14,004 nt of DNA from Actinomycetota bacterium (GTDB taxonomy: Bacteria > Actinomycetota > Acidimicrobiia > Acidimicrobiales > JACDEA01): positions 1 through 14,004 of the forward strand of contig JACDEA010000019.1 of NCBI GenBank assembly GCA_013816725.1, given 5' to 3'. Under the pieces are notes generated by a model. That model made no database searches. It was not told where the DNA came from and was given only the letters and a program-made list of their open reading frames with translations. Below, in pieces: positions 1-9,983 of the stretch (its first letter is position 1; each line of letters opens with the position of its first letter). The position numbers and the translations under genes are program-made.

Positions 1-1015
1 TGCGGATGTACCCGCCGGCGCCCACGATGCCGAGCAGCGTCTTATACACGTCGACGACCGCTTCGGTGCCGAACACCTTGACCGACGACGCGTCGGCCGG
101 CGTCAGCGTGCCGGCGGCCACGGCGCAAGCCATGCGCCAGTTGAGGAGGCTCATGGCCGAGAGCTGCGCGTAGGTCTTGGCCAGGTCGAGCCGTACCCAC
201 TCGTTGGCCAGGCTGCCGGTCGAGCGGGCGAAGTCGCGCGTGTCGGTCCACAACCGATGGGCCAGCCCACCCCACGCGGCCAGCGCCACCCGTTCGTGGT
301 TGAGCTGGCCGGTGATCATCGACCAGCCGCCGTTCTCCTCCCCGACGAGGTTGGTGATCGGGACGCGCACGTCCTCGTAGTAGGTCGCGTTCGTGCGCAT
401 GCCACCGACCGTGTGGATCGGCGTGACCGACACGCCGGGCGTCTCGGTCGGAACGAGGACGATCGAGATGCCCTTGTGCTTGGGCGCGTCGAGATCCGTG
501 CGAACCGCGAGCCAGATCCACTCGGCCTCGTGCGCCGCGCTCGTGAACACCTTGCTGCCGTTGATGACGTACTGGTCGCCGTCGCGCACAGCGCGCGTCC
601 GCAGCGCCGCCAGGTCGGTGCCCGCCTCGGCTTCGCTGTAACCGATGGCGACCATCACGTCGCCGGCCAGAATGCGGGGCAGGAAGTACGCCTTCTGCTC
701 GTCGCTCCCGTACCTCATGAGCATCGGGCCGACTGTGTTGAGGGTGACCATCGGCATGGGCGCGCCGGCCCGCTGCGCCTCGTCGTAGAAGATGAACTGG
801 TCGGTGGCCGGACGGTCTTGCCCGCCGTACTCGACCGGCCAACCGATGCCGAGCCACCCGTCGGCGCCCATCTTGCGAATCAGCTCGCGATACAGCTCGC
901 CGCCCTCCCCCGGCGCGCCGAGAGCGAACCGCACTTCGTCGGGCAGCATCGCCGCGAAATAGGCCCGCAACTGGTCGCGCAGCGCGACCTGCTCGGCCGA
1001 CAGATCGAGCCGCAC
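1..1015 (-). CDS. Acyl-CoA dehydrogenase, FadE type (3' end outside window)
   Basis: FAD-dependent enzyme that introduces a 2,3 double bond into an acyl-CoA, the first oxidative step of beta-oxidation. 338 residues are visible; the C-terminal part of the usual ~380-400 lies beyond position 1. The acyl-CoA dehydrogenase signature GYSEAEAGTDL starts at residue 125, followed by a beta-barrel middle domain (FTSAAHEAEWIW, GISIVLVP) and the start of the C-terminal helical domain. Glu241 in NHERVALA sits where isovaleryl-CoA and long-chain dehydrogenases carry their catalytic Glu on helix G; whether it is the base here is inference, since the alternative C-terminal Glu position is not visible. The GTG start shares one base with the TAG of the upstream decarboxylase-family gene (TAGTG), and a GAGG lies 10 nt before it (1026-1029), so the two genes look translationally coupled. 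The acyl substrate cannot be read from the sequence. Confidence 0.93.
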   Translation of the reverse strand, partial: MRLDLSAEQVALRDQLRAYFAAMLPDEVRFALGAPGEGGELYRELIRKMGADGWLGIGWPVEYGGQDRPATDQFIFYDEAQRAGAPMPMVTLNTVGPMLMRYGSDEQKAYFLPRILAGDVMVAIGYSEAEAGTDLAALRTRAVRDGDQYVINGSKVFTSAAHEAEWIWLAVRTDLDAPKHKGISIVLVPTETPGVSVTPIHTVGGMRTNATYYEDVRVPITNLVGEENGGWSMITGQLNHERVALAAWGGLAHRLWTDTRDFARSTGSLANEWVRLDLAKTYAQLSAMSLLNWRMACAVAAGTLTPADASSVKVFGTEAVVDVYKTLLGIVGAGGYIR

Positions 1016-1650
1016 TAACCGACGACCTCGGCCGGGCAGAACTTCACCTTGAACGACGGAATGGTCGTCGTCATGAAAGCCCGCTTCGGGAGGCCCAGCG
1101 ATCGGATCTCGTCGGCCAATTCGCCCTCACCGAGGGACAGCCGCGCGCCCCCCAGCCGAGCCCGCACGCCCTTCGCGTCGACTTCCCACTCCGTGCGGCG
1201 CAGCACGCCGTCGTGGTTGGAGTACGTCGGCACTGCCGGGAGTGGGATCGGAAACCACCCGCGTCCGACCGAGAGCGACACCTGTTCCTCGACGCGCACC
1301 GACCCGCGACCGTCGATGTCGACGTCGGTCACCCACTTCGGGTAGCCCCAGATCCGCTGGCCGGCTTCGCACGTGAAGCTCTGGTTCACCGGCAGACGGT
1401 GGATGTACGACGCCAGCTTCGCGCCCTGGACGTCCTTCACCATCAGCGCGACGCCGAACTCGTTGTAGGCGTCGAGGTCGCCCTCCTCGTAGCGAACGAA
1501 GGCGAGTGAGACGAGGCCGGTCGCCACCAGCGGCGCCGGCACGAGCGCCTGCGCCCGCTCCTTGTCGACCCGGTACTGCGCCGCCCACGACTGCGCCTTG
1601 CGGATCACGACCGGCATCGTGAGCTGGCGCCCCTGGATCACGACCGTCAC
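1015..1650 (-). CDS. Acetoacetate decarboxylase (ADC) family protein
   Basis: A 211-residue protein of the acetoacetate-decarboxylase-like fold. Classical members decarboxylate beta-keto acids through a Schiff base on a Lys that follows Tyr-Pro. Here the motif is WGYPKW, giving Lys105 as the candidate Schiff-base residue, and YNEFGVAL (Glu64) matches the conserved acidic region of the family. Classical clostridial ADC has two adjacent lysines (YPKK), the second lowering the pKa of the first; here the second is Trp106. Family members lacking that pair often catalyse other chemistry such as aldol, dehydratase or hydrolase reactions, so acetone formation is not assured. I chose the GTG at 1650 because it overlaps the preceding SDR stop by 4 bp (GTGA); an internal ATG 11 codons later is possible. 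The reading frame stays open far upstream of this start, but that part is out of frame with the real SDR gene. It sits between an SDR and an acyl-CoA dehydrogenase, suggesting a role in the same catabolic route. Confidence 0.85.
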   Translation of the reverse strand: MTVVIQGRQLTMPVVIRKAQSWAAQYRVDKERAQALVPAPLVATGLVSLAFVRYEEGDLDAYNEFGVALMVKDVQGAKLASYIHRLPVNQSFTCEAGQRIWGYPKWVTDVDIDGRGSVRVEEQVSLSVGRGWFPIPLPAVPTYSNHDGVLRRTEWEVDAKGVRARLGGARLSLGEGELADEIRSLGLPKRAFMTTTIPSFKVKFCPAEVVG

Positions 1651-2333
1651 GCGGTGAGGCCGCCGTCGAACGAGACGATCGAACCGCTCATGTAGCGCGA
1701 GTCCGGACCGGCGAGGAAGGCGATTATGCCGGCCACTTCGTCGGCCGTACAGAAACCCATCGGCGTCATGAGCCGGGCGAGCAGGCGACGCGAACCGTCC
1801 TCCGGTGGCATGAACGATCCCAGCAGCGGCGTGTCGACCCCGCCGGGCGCCACCGCGTTGACCCGCACGCCGCGCTCGAGGTACTCGACGGCCAACGCCT
1901 TGGTGAGCTGCACGACGCCGCCCTTCGACGCGCAGTATGCCGCGCTGTAGGGCTGTCCCATAACTCCGGCCGTGGACGCCACGTTGACGATCGCTCCGCC
2001 GCCGTCGAGCAGGTACGGGAGCGCGGTCCGGCACATCAGGAAGGTGCCAGTGAGGTTGACGGCGATCGTGCGGTTCCAGTCGTCGAGGGTGGCGTCGGCG
2101 GTGTGTTGAAAGCGCCCGATCCCGGCCACGTTGCAGAGCACCGTCGGCCGCCCGAGGTCCGCCGCGACCTGGGCGATGGCGGCAGCGACCTGGTCTTCGT
2201 CGCTCACGTCGCACTGGTAGGGCGCGTTCTTGATGTCGAGCCCGGCGACGGCGAAGCCGTCCTTCTCCAGCCGCGCCGCGGTGGCCTTTCCTACGCCGCT
2301 CCCCGCGCCGGTGACGACGGCGACGCCGCTCAC
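1647..2333 (-). CDS. Short-chain dehydrogenase/reductase (SDR), classical type
   Basis: A 228-residue NAD(P)(H)-dependent alcohol/ketone oxidoreductase with a full classical SDR motif set. It has the cofactor loop TGAGSGVG (residues 8-15), Asp33 at the end of strand 2, which favours NAD(H), CNVAG (67-71) in place of NNAG, Asn93 in the VNLTG segment, Ser120, and the YCASK pair Tyr133/Lys137. The C-terminus SFDGG is typical of FabG-like members. The likely role is oxidising a hydroxy-acyl-CoA or cyclic alcohol; the substrate is not readable. The GTG start at 2333 overlaps the upstream ligase stop by 4 bp (GTGA) with an AGGA 9 nt before it, and the gene's own stop overlaps the ADC-family start in the same way. 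This is one of three SDRs in the operon, and their sequences are clearly different from one another. Confidence 0.93.
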   Translation of the reverse strand: MSGVAVVTGAGSGVGKATAARLEKDGFAVAGLDIKNAPYQCDVSDEDQVAAAIAQVAADLGRPTVLCNVAGIGRFQHTADATLDDWNRTIAVNLTGTFLMCRTALPYLLDGGGAIVNVASTAGVMGQPYSAAYCASKGGVVQLTKALAVEYLERGVRVNAVAPGGVDTPLLGSFMPPEDGSRRLLARLMTPMGFCTADEVAGIIAFLAGPDSRYMSGSIVSFDGGLTA

Positions 2334-3795
2334 TTGAAGCGATCCTGCAACTCGAACTTGAGGATCTTCCCGGTGGCGTTGCGGGGCAGCGCGTCGACAC
2401 GTTCGAGTTGCTCGGGCAGCTTCTGGGTCATCAGGCCCTGCTCCTTCAAGTAGCCGACCATCTCGGCGAACGTGATGTCGCCGACGACGACCGCGCAGGC
2501 CCGCTCCCCCGACGAGGGGTCGGGCAATCCGATCACGGCGACGTCGTCGACCTTGTCGTGCCCGAACAGCATGTCCTCGATCTCCTTGGCCGAGATGTTC
2601 TCGCCCTTGCGGATGATGACGTCCTTCACCCGGCCGGTGATCGTGAGCCAGCCACCGTCATCCTGCACGCCGAGGTCGCCGGTCCGGAAATTGCCATCGT
2701 CGTCGAAGGCGTCAGCATCGAGCGCGCTGTCGAGGTAGCCCTTGCACACCTGAGGGCCCTTGGCCCGGATCTCGCCGTCGACGATCTTGAGGTCGACACC
2801 GGGGCTGGGCCGGCCTTCGGTGTTGGCCAGCTTGTCGGGAGGGTCGTTCACATTGCACATGGTGAGGATGGGCGCCTCGGTCAGGCCGTAGCCGGCGACG
2901 ATCCCGACGCCGCCCATCTCCTTGGCCATGTCGTAGTGCAGCTGCGGCGGCTTGGGTGCGCCGCCGCCCGAGAAAGCGCGGATGCTGGGGAAGAGCGGTG
3001 TCCCCGGCTGCTCGCGTTGCGCGGCGAGATACGTCTGGTGGAAGAACGTGCCGGCTCCGGCCAGCGTCACGTCGTGCTTCTGGAAGAACGGGATCACGAC
3101 CGCGGGATCGAACGCTTCGACGATGTAATGGGTGAGCCCCGTCTCGAGACCGGCGAAGAGAAGGTTGGCGCCGCCGATGTGGGTGAACGGGAACACAAAC
3201 CCATGGCGGTCGGCGGCTGTCAGCTCGAGGCCTTCGACCATCCCTCGGGCACCGGCGGCGATCGTGGCGTCCGTGTGCTTGGCGCCCTTGGGATCGGCCG
3301 TCGTGCCCGACGAGAAGAACAGCCAGCGCACGGCGTCGTCGTCGCCACTGGTTACCGGCGGCAGCGACGCCGGGTCGCCGTCGGGCAACTCACCGTCGCA
3401 CACCAGCACGTCGGCCACGCCGATGTCGCGGACCATCGCCGCGTAGTCGAACCCGCGCCACGTCGAGGGCACGATCATGAGGCGGGCCTCCGTCTGCCGC
3501 AGACAGAAGCCGACCTCCTTGGCTCGGTAGATGGGCAGGATCGGGTTCTGCACCGCGCCCAACCGCGACAGTGCGCCGACGAGCACGAACGACTCGATCC
3601 ACGTGGGCAACTGCCACGAGACGTTCACGCCAGGCCCGACGCCGTGTTCGACCAGTCCGGCAGCGGCCCGTTCGCACGCGTCCCGGTAGTCGGCGAACGT
3701 CATGATGCGCTCGTTCTCGTCGACCAGCATCAGCCCGTCCGGCGACTGGCCGCCGCGCCGCTCGATCAGTTCCCACAGGGTCATGGCTGAAACAG

Positions 3796-3799
<4 letters not shown>
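2330..3799 (-). CDS. AMP-dependent acyl-CoA synthetase (cyclohexanecarboxylate-CoA ligase-like)
   Basis: ANL-superfamily ligase of 489 residues that activates a carboxylic acid with ATP and CoA. Visible core motifs are the P-loop SSGTTADPKG (163-172), YGLTE (304-308), RTGDLG (372-377), the hinge GRVKDVIIRKGE (389-400) and PRNATGK with the C-terminal catalytic Lys478. GRPSPGVDLKIVDGEIRAKG and the short C-terminus resemble ligases for cyclohexanecarboxylate and related acids; this is from memory of family patterns and only moderately certain. The P-loop has Ala-Asp where most members have Gly-x (usual SGTTGxPKG). The start is ATG at 3799, overlapping the upstream dehydrogenase stop by 4 bp (ATGA) with GAGGAG 10 nt upstream; a second ATG at 3784 has no such site. 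The reading frame continues upstream to about 4120, but that extension lies inside the dehydrogenase gene. It is the second CoA ligase of the operon and probably acts on a different intermediate from the FadD3-like one. Confidence 0.92.
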
Positions 3800-6299
<2,500 letters not shown>

Positions 6300-6306
<7 letters not shown>

Positions 6307-6998
6307 GGCATCTGGACGCCGCCGTTGGGGCGCAGGATCTGGCCGGTCATGAACGACGAGGCGTCCGACGCCAGGAAGAGGATCGACGCGGCGATGTCCT
6401 CGGGCTGGCCGACGCGCCCGATCGGCTGCACCTTGCGCATCAGCGCCGCCATGGCCTCGGCGTCGCCCGTCGCCGCGGTCATCGGCGTGGCGATCCAGCC
6501 CGGGGCCACGACGTTGACCCGCACTCCCTTACGTCCCACCTCGGTGGCCAGATTGCGGGTGAGCTGTACGACGGCGGCCTTGCTCATCGCGTAGGCGGCG
6601 GTGCCGGTGGCGCCGGAGTCCACCGCGCCCGACGCCACGTTGACGATGCTGCCGCTGCCCTGCTCGATCATGACCTTGGCCGCGGCCTGGCAGCAGTAGA
6701 GCGTTCCTTTCAGGTTCACCGCCATCATGCGGTCGAGGTCTTCGTCGGTGAGCGACAACACGTCGCCTCGCGCGTAGATCCCGGCCACGTTGGCCAGCAC
6801 GTCGACACGACCATGGGTGGCGACGGTGTCGCCGACGAGGGCATCGACTGCTGCGCGATCGCACACGTCGACGCCGTCAGCGATGTCGGCGCCGACAACC
6901 TGGGCGCCGGCTGCCTCGAACAGCCGCACCGTTGCTGCGCCGATGCCGCTGGCCGATCCCGTGACGATGGCGACGCGGCCGGCGAGGTCGCTGGTCAC
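6300..6998 (-). CDS. Short-chain dehydrogenase/reductase (SDR), FabG-like
   Basis: A 232-residue classical SDR. The cofactor loop is TGSASGIG (13-20), Asp38 follows strand 2 (NAD preference), NVAG is at 70-73, the tetrad Asn is Asn95 (VNLKG), then Ser123, Tyr136 and Lys140 (YAMSK). The C-terminal segment reads TGQILRPNGG where most relatives have TGQ followed by a VDGG-type ending, a small departure. It is expected to oxidise or reduce a hydroxyl/keto group on a CoA thioester or ring intermediate; the substrate is unknown. The start is GTG at 6998, overlapping the IclR stop by 4 bp (GTGA) with AAGG a short 4 nt upstream; the gene ends inside the start of the FadD3-like ligase. It therefore lies between the regulator and the ligase in the same transcript. 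Confidence 0.93.
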
Positions 6999-7849
6999 GG
7001 CGCCTTGCCGTGGATGGCCTTGGTGATGCGCGCCGTCGCTTCGGTGAGACGGGCGGCCAGTTCGGGAACCTGCTCGGCCCGCAGCTCGTGGCGGAACCCA
7101 ATGAGGTTCAGCGACAGCGCCACGCGACCATCAGGTCCGAAGACCGGCGCGGCGATGTGACTGAGCCGGTAGCTGGCTGAGTGCTCCAGCTCGAGCAGCA
7201 CGTACTCGCGGTGGCCCAACTCGGTGAACGCCCCCCGACTGTCGCCCTCGAAGTCCATCAGGCCCCGGGCCGCGGGAACTTCGAGCCCCAACGAGTAACC
7301 CCGCCGGCGGACGGTCTCCACCGCGTCGCGGAACCGCTGCAGCTCGGCGTCGCCGGCGTTGGGCCCCAGGCGGCGCAGCCAGTCGTCGATGTCGGCGGGT
7401 GCCGACCAGGCCACGAAGACGGTCCCAAGCGGTGGGACCAGCGGCACGCGCTGGCCGATGACGACGTGGAGCCCGAACGGTTGCGGGTCGCCCGACGCGG
7501 CGAGGAACACGATCTCCTCGCCGATGGCCGCGCTGGCGATGCAGCGCACGGCCAGTTCGTCGGCCAGTGCCTCCATCTCGCCGCGGGCGAAGTCGACCAC
7601 CTCGAACTGGCGGGCGGCGGCGGCGTTGCCCACGGCGATCACCGCCGGCCCCAGCATGAAGGTCTTGTCGACCGGATGCCGCAGCACGTAGCCGGCGTCG
7701 GTGAGCGTGGTGAGCATGGCGTGGGCCGTGGCCTTGTTCAGCCCCACGCGGCGCGCCAGCTCCGACAGCGACCACGGCTCGCCCGGATGAGCAGCCAGAA
7801 AGTTCAGGAGGGCGACGGTGCGGTCGACCGCGGGCGCCGGGCGGGCCAC
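6995..7849 (-). CDS. IclR-family transcriptional regulator
   Basis: A 284-residue regulator with the two IclR domains. An N-terminal winged helix-turn-helix spans about residues 8-55 (RTVALLNFLAAHPG, then SLSELARRVGLNKATAHAML with its recognition helix). The C-terminal GAF-like effector domain runs from about 75 to 275 and includes the family-typical HIAAPVFGPDGRVALSLN (231-248). IclR proteins usually bind aromatic or small carboxylic effectors and control nearby catabolic operons, as repressors or activators. The GTG start at 7849 lies 7 bp after the upstream SDR stop; no good ribosome site is visible. Unlike most IclR genes it is not divergent from its target but is third in the catabolic operon, implying co-regulation with, and probably control of, that operon. 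Candidate operators are the repeat cluster at 9913-9951 and the palindrome at 10870-10881; the pairing is inference. Confidence 0.93.
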   Translation of the reverse strand: MARPAPAVDRTVALLNFLAAHPGEPWSLSELARRVGLNKATAHAMLTTLTDAGYVLRHPVDKTFMLGPAVIAVGNAAAARQFEVVDFARGEMEALADELAVRCIASAAIGEEIVFLAASGDPQPFGLHVVIGQRVPLVPPLGTVFVAWSAPADIDDWLRRLGPNAGDAELQRFRDAVETVRRRGYSLGLEVPAARGLMDFEGDSRGAFTELGHREYVLLELEHSASYRLSHIAAPVFGPDGRVALSLNLIGFRHELRAEQVPELAARLTEATARITKAIHGKAP

Positions 7850-7856
7850 GAGCGCG

Positions 7857-8690
7857 CTACTGCCCCGGCATGGGGTACGGGAACTTGGCCGCCACCCCGC
7901 CGTCGACGATCAGCGTCTGGCCGGTGACGTAGCCAGCCAGGTCGGACATGAAGAAGAGCAGCGGACCGGCGATGTCGGCCGGCAACGCAACCCGGCGCAA
8001 CGGCGTGTTGTCCTCGTTACGTTTCTTGCCGGCGTCGTCGACGTAGGCCGACACCCGCGGCGTCCACACCATTCCCGGCGCCACCGCGTTCACGCGGATG
8101 TTGTCCTTGCCGTGCTCGACCGCGGCCGACTTCACCAGAGCGATCAACCCGGCCTTGGCCGCGCCGTACGCCGCGTGCATCGGCGCCGCGGTGATGCCGG
8201 ACACCGACGCCACGAACACCATGGCGCCACCGCCACCCGGCTTTGCTCTGTTCCCGCTCTCGGCCGCTGTGGCCTTCATGGCCGCGGCGCCGAGCTGCAT
8301 GGCCAGGAACGCGTGGCGCAGCACGATGTCGAAGTGCCAGTTCCAGTTGTCGTCGTCGACGTCCGCCAGCGCCGCGTACCGCGCCATGCCCACGATGTCG
8401 ACGACACCGTCGATCCCGCCCAGCGCGTCAGAGGCGTCGGCGAACAGTCGCGTCGCCGACTCGCGCTGCGTGGCGTCACCCGACCACGCCGTGCCGCCGA
8501 CTTCCTTGGCGATGTCTGTCGCCAGGTCCTCATCGAGGTCGACGCAGAACGTGCTGGCCCCGGCTTGGGCCATCGCGTGGGTGGCCTGACGGCCGATCCC
8601 CTGCCCGGCGCCGATGACGACGACCCGCTTACCGTCGAGCCGGAGGCGGGCCGGATAGTCGGGAACGTCGGAGTCGTCGGACCGCGTCAA
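7857..8690 (-). CDS. Divergent short-chain dehydrogenase/reductase (SDR)
   Basis: A 277-residue SDR with several non-canonical positions. The cofactor loop reads IGAGQGIG (26-33), with Ile for the usual Thr. The NNAG motif is replaced by DIVG (98-101). The Asn of the catalytic tetrad, normally in a VNLxG segment, aligns with Val123 (FDIVLRHAF). Ser162, Tyr175 and Lys179 (YGAAK) are kept, as is the VDGG ending (262-265). A ~20-residue N-terminal extension precedes the fold. It may still be an active oxidoreductase or have altered chemistry. The start is TTG at 8690, overlapping the LLM-gene stop by 4 bp (TTGA), supported by AAGGGG 8 nt upstream (8699-8704); a GTG eight codons later is an alternative. 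As second gene of the operon it probably acts right after the LLM oxygenase. Confidence 0.9.
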   Translation of the reverse strand: MTRSDDSDVPDYPARLRLDGKRVVVIGAGQGIGRQATHAMAQAGASTFCVDLDEDLATDIAKEVGGTAWSGDATQRESATRLFADASDALGGIDGVVDIVGMARYAALADVDDDNWNWHFDIVLRHAFLAMQLGAAAMKATAAESGNRAKPGGGGAMVFVASVSGITAAPMHAAYGAAKAGLIALVKSAAVEHGKDNIRVNAVAPGMVWTPRVSAYVDDAGKKRNEDNTPLRRVALPADIAGPLLFFMSDLAGYVTGQTLIVDGGVAAKFPYPMPGQ

Positions 8691-9880
8691 TCGATGAACC
8701 CCTTCACGCCTTCGAGGTAGGCGGGCGACGTGTCGGTCGACGGGTGGACAACGGTGGCCTCTACTTCGATCTCCCGCTTGGCCAGTTTGGGAATGATCTC
8801 CTCACCGAGGATCTGGATCGTCTTCATGATCGACTCGTGCGGCAGCGACCCGAACTGCACGTAGCAGATCAGCTCGTCGACCCCGAGTTCCTCGTACTTC
8901 ACCATCTTCTCGAAGCACTGCTCGGGGTCGCCGACGACGATCATGTCGGCGTCGTTGAAGATGTGCGGGTCGAGCTTGCCCTCGGCCTGCTGGCGCAGCA
9001 AAGGGAAAATGGCGTCGTGCTCCTCCTGCGACATGTGCGGGAGTTCCCATTGGATCGTGAACTCGGCCAGGTTCTTGTACCACCACCACACCGAGTCCCA
9101 GATGCCGTTCTTCTCGCACTGCTCCATCGTCTCGGCGCAGTGCACCAACGTGTAGGCGGCCACCTTGTTGGTGGTGACACGCGTGATCGGCTTCGGGTTG
9201 GCCGCTCCTTCGCGGTACTGCTGGATGTGCTTGGCCATCTTCTGAATGGGCTGGAGGATGGAGAACGAGAGGAGCCCCAGACCGAGCGAGCCGGCGACGG
9301 CCGCGCTGCCGTCGGACGTCGCCGCCATCCACGCGGGGGGATGCGGGTCCTGGACGGGCTTGGGCGTCACCATGCGGCGCGGGAAGTCGAGGTACTTGCC
9401 GTGGAACTCGAAGTACTCGCTCTCCCACATGCCGACAACCGCCTGAATCGCTTCCTGCCACTGGTCGCGTGACGCTTCGCGGTCGACGCCGAATGCGATC
9501 TGCTCCATGGGGGTCGACCGGCCGGTGCCCCACTCGATCCGGCCGCCGCTCAGGATGTCGGCGGTGGCGACCTTCTCGGCCACGCGCATCGGGGGCGTGA
9601 ACGCGTGAGGCATCAACGTGACGCCGAAGCCCAGGCGGATGTTCTCGGTGCACTGGCTCAGCGCGCCGATGATCACCTCGGGCGCCGGCGAGTGGCTGCG
9701 GCCCTCCCGGAAGTGGTGCTCGACGTGCCACGACGTGTGGAAGCCGAGGGTGTCGGCCAGCTTGATCTGCTCGAAGGCCTCCTTGTAGGCGCGCTGTTCG
9801 GCGATGCGCTGGCCGTAGGGATGGGGACCGTCGTTCCACGGCTTGGGGACGTCGATCTCGTAGAGCAGGTCGAGCTTCAC
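8687..9880 (-). CDS. LLM-class flavin-dependent monooxygenase (bacterial luciferase-like)
   Basis: A 397-residue TIM-barrel flavoprotein of the luciferase-like monooxygenase family. Such enzymes use FMNH2 from a separate reductase and O2 to hydroxylate, epoxidise or Baeyer-Villiger-oxidise substrates. Visible family features are the HVEHHF segment (52-57), equivalent to the EHHF active-site strand of luciferase alpha chains, then LGFGVTLMPHAFTPP and the GRIEWGTGRS phosphate-binding stretch. It has a tryptophan-rich insert WDSVWWWYKN and a long C-terminal region (DPEQCFEKMVKYEELGVDELICYV). No flavin reductase gene lies in this window, so a reductase elsewhere must serve it. It is the first gene of the minus-strand operon, with a GTG start at 9880 preceded by AGAAGGAG (9890-9897) and a promoter near 9952-9980. 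Being first suggests it catalyses the initial oxygenation of the substrate, which is inference. Coenzyme F420 use, known in some LLM members, cannot be excluded. Confidence 0.92.
   Translation of the reverse strand: MKLDLLYEIDVPKPWNDGPHPYGQRIAEQRAYKEAFEQIKLADTLGFHTSWHVEHHFREGRSHSPAPEVIIGALSQCTENIRLGFGVTLMPHAFTPPMRVAEKVATADILSGGRIEWGTGRSTPMEQIAFGVDREASRDQWQEAIQAVVGMWESEYFEFHGKYLDFPRRMVTPKPVQDPHPPAWMAATSDGSAAVAGSLGLGLLSFSILQPIQKMAKHIQQYREGAANPKPITRVTTNKVAAYTLVHCAETMEQCEKNGIWDSVWWWYKNLAEFTIQWELPHMSQEEHDAIFPLLRQQAEGKLDPHIFNDADMIVVGDPEQCFEKMVKYEELGVDELICYVQFGSLPHESIMKTIQILGEEIIPKLAKREIEVEATVVHPSTDTSPAYLEGVKGFID
8699..8704 (-). promoter_or_regulatory. Ribosome binding site supporting a TTG start
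   Basis: Minus-strand AAGGGG lies 8 nt before the TTG at 8690, inside the end of the LLM monooxygenase gene. It supports the rare TTG as the start of the divergent SDR and is why I preferred it over the later in-frame GTG. Confidence 0.6.
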
Positions 9881-9889
9881 CGGGGCTAA

Positions 9890-9897
9890 CTCCTTCT
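9890..9897 (-). promoter_or_regulatory. Ribosome binding site of the LLM monooxygenase gene
   Basis: The minus strand reads AGAAGGAG, a strong Shine-Dalgarno match, with 9 nt (TTAGCCCCG) before the GTG at 9880. It fixes the start of the first gene of the operon and shows that this mRNA has a leader, unlike the apparently leaderless genes at 10856, 10883 and 12039. Confidence 0.8.
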
Positions 9898-9912
9898 GTT
9901 TGATACCAAGAC

Positions 9913-9951
9913 CGTTTGCATTAGCGAACGCGGAATCGCAGTGGCAAACGC
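9913..9951. promoter_or_regulatory. Candidate operator: three GCRAACG(C) repeat units
   Basis: Plus strand GCGAACGC (9924-9931) and GCAAACGC (9944-9951) form direct repeats spaced exactly 20 bp, two helical turns. CGTTTGC (9913-9919) is the exact inverted copy of GCAAACG and forms with GCGAAC an imperfect inverted repeat GTTTGC-ATTA-GCGAAC (9914-9929). The cluster covers the predicted start site and early leader of the LLM operon, a position suited to repression. The most likely binder is the operon's own IclR protein, but no known consensus was matched. Confidence 0.5.
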
Positions 9952-9980
9952 AAGCTAGAACAGGTTCCCGTTTCGGTCAA
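9952..9980 (-). promoter_or_regulatory. Candidate sigma-70-type promoter of the ten-gene catabolic operon
   Basis: On the minus strand TTGACC (9980-9975) is followed after exactly 17 nt by TAGCTT (9957-9952). These match the -35 TTGACA consensus in 5 of 6 positions and the actinobacterial -10 TANNNT. Transcription would start near 9945 and give a leader of about 65 nt carrying the ribosome site at 9890-9897. It begins just after the aldo/keto reductase stop and drives the LLM gene and those behind it. Confidence 0.6.
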
Positions 9981-9983
9981 GGG

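Noticed and set aside
2408..3790. 460-codon open frame on the plus strand opposite the second CoA ligase
   Set aside because: The opposite strand carries all ANL ligase motifs in order; this frame shows no recognisable domain.
9913..9950. Inverted repeat CGTTTGC/GCAAACG as a terminator of the aldo/keto reductase gene
   Set aside because: The stem is only 7 bp with a 24-base loop and no T-run follows. Its place over a predicted start site fits an operator better.
9881..9983. A KstR or KstR2 operator upstream of the catabolic operon
   Set aside because: The remembered motifs (TNNAACNNGTTNNA and ACCAAGNNCTTGGT types) are not present in this gap or in the 10857-10882 spacer.
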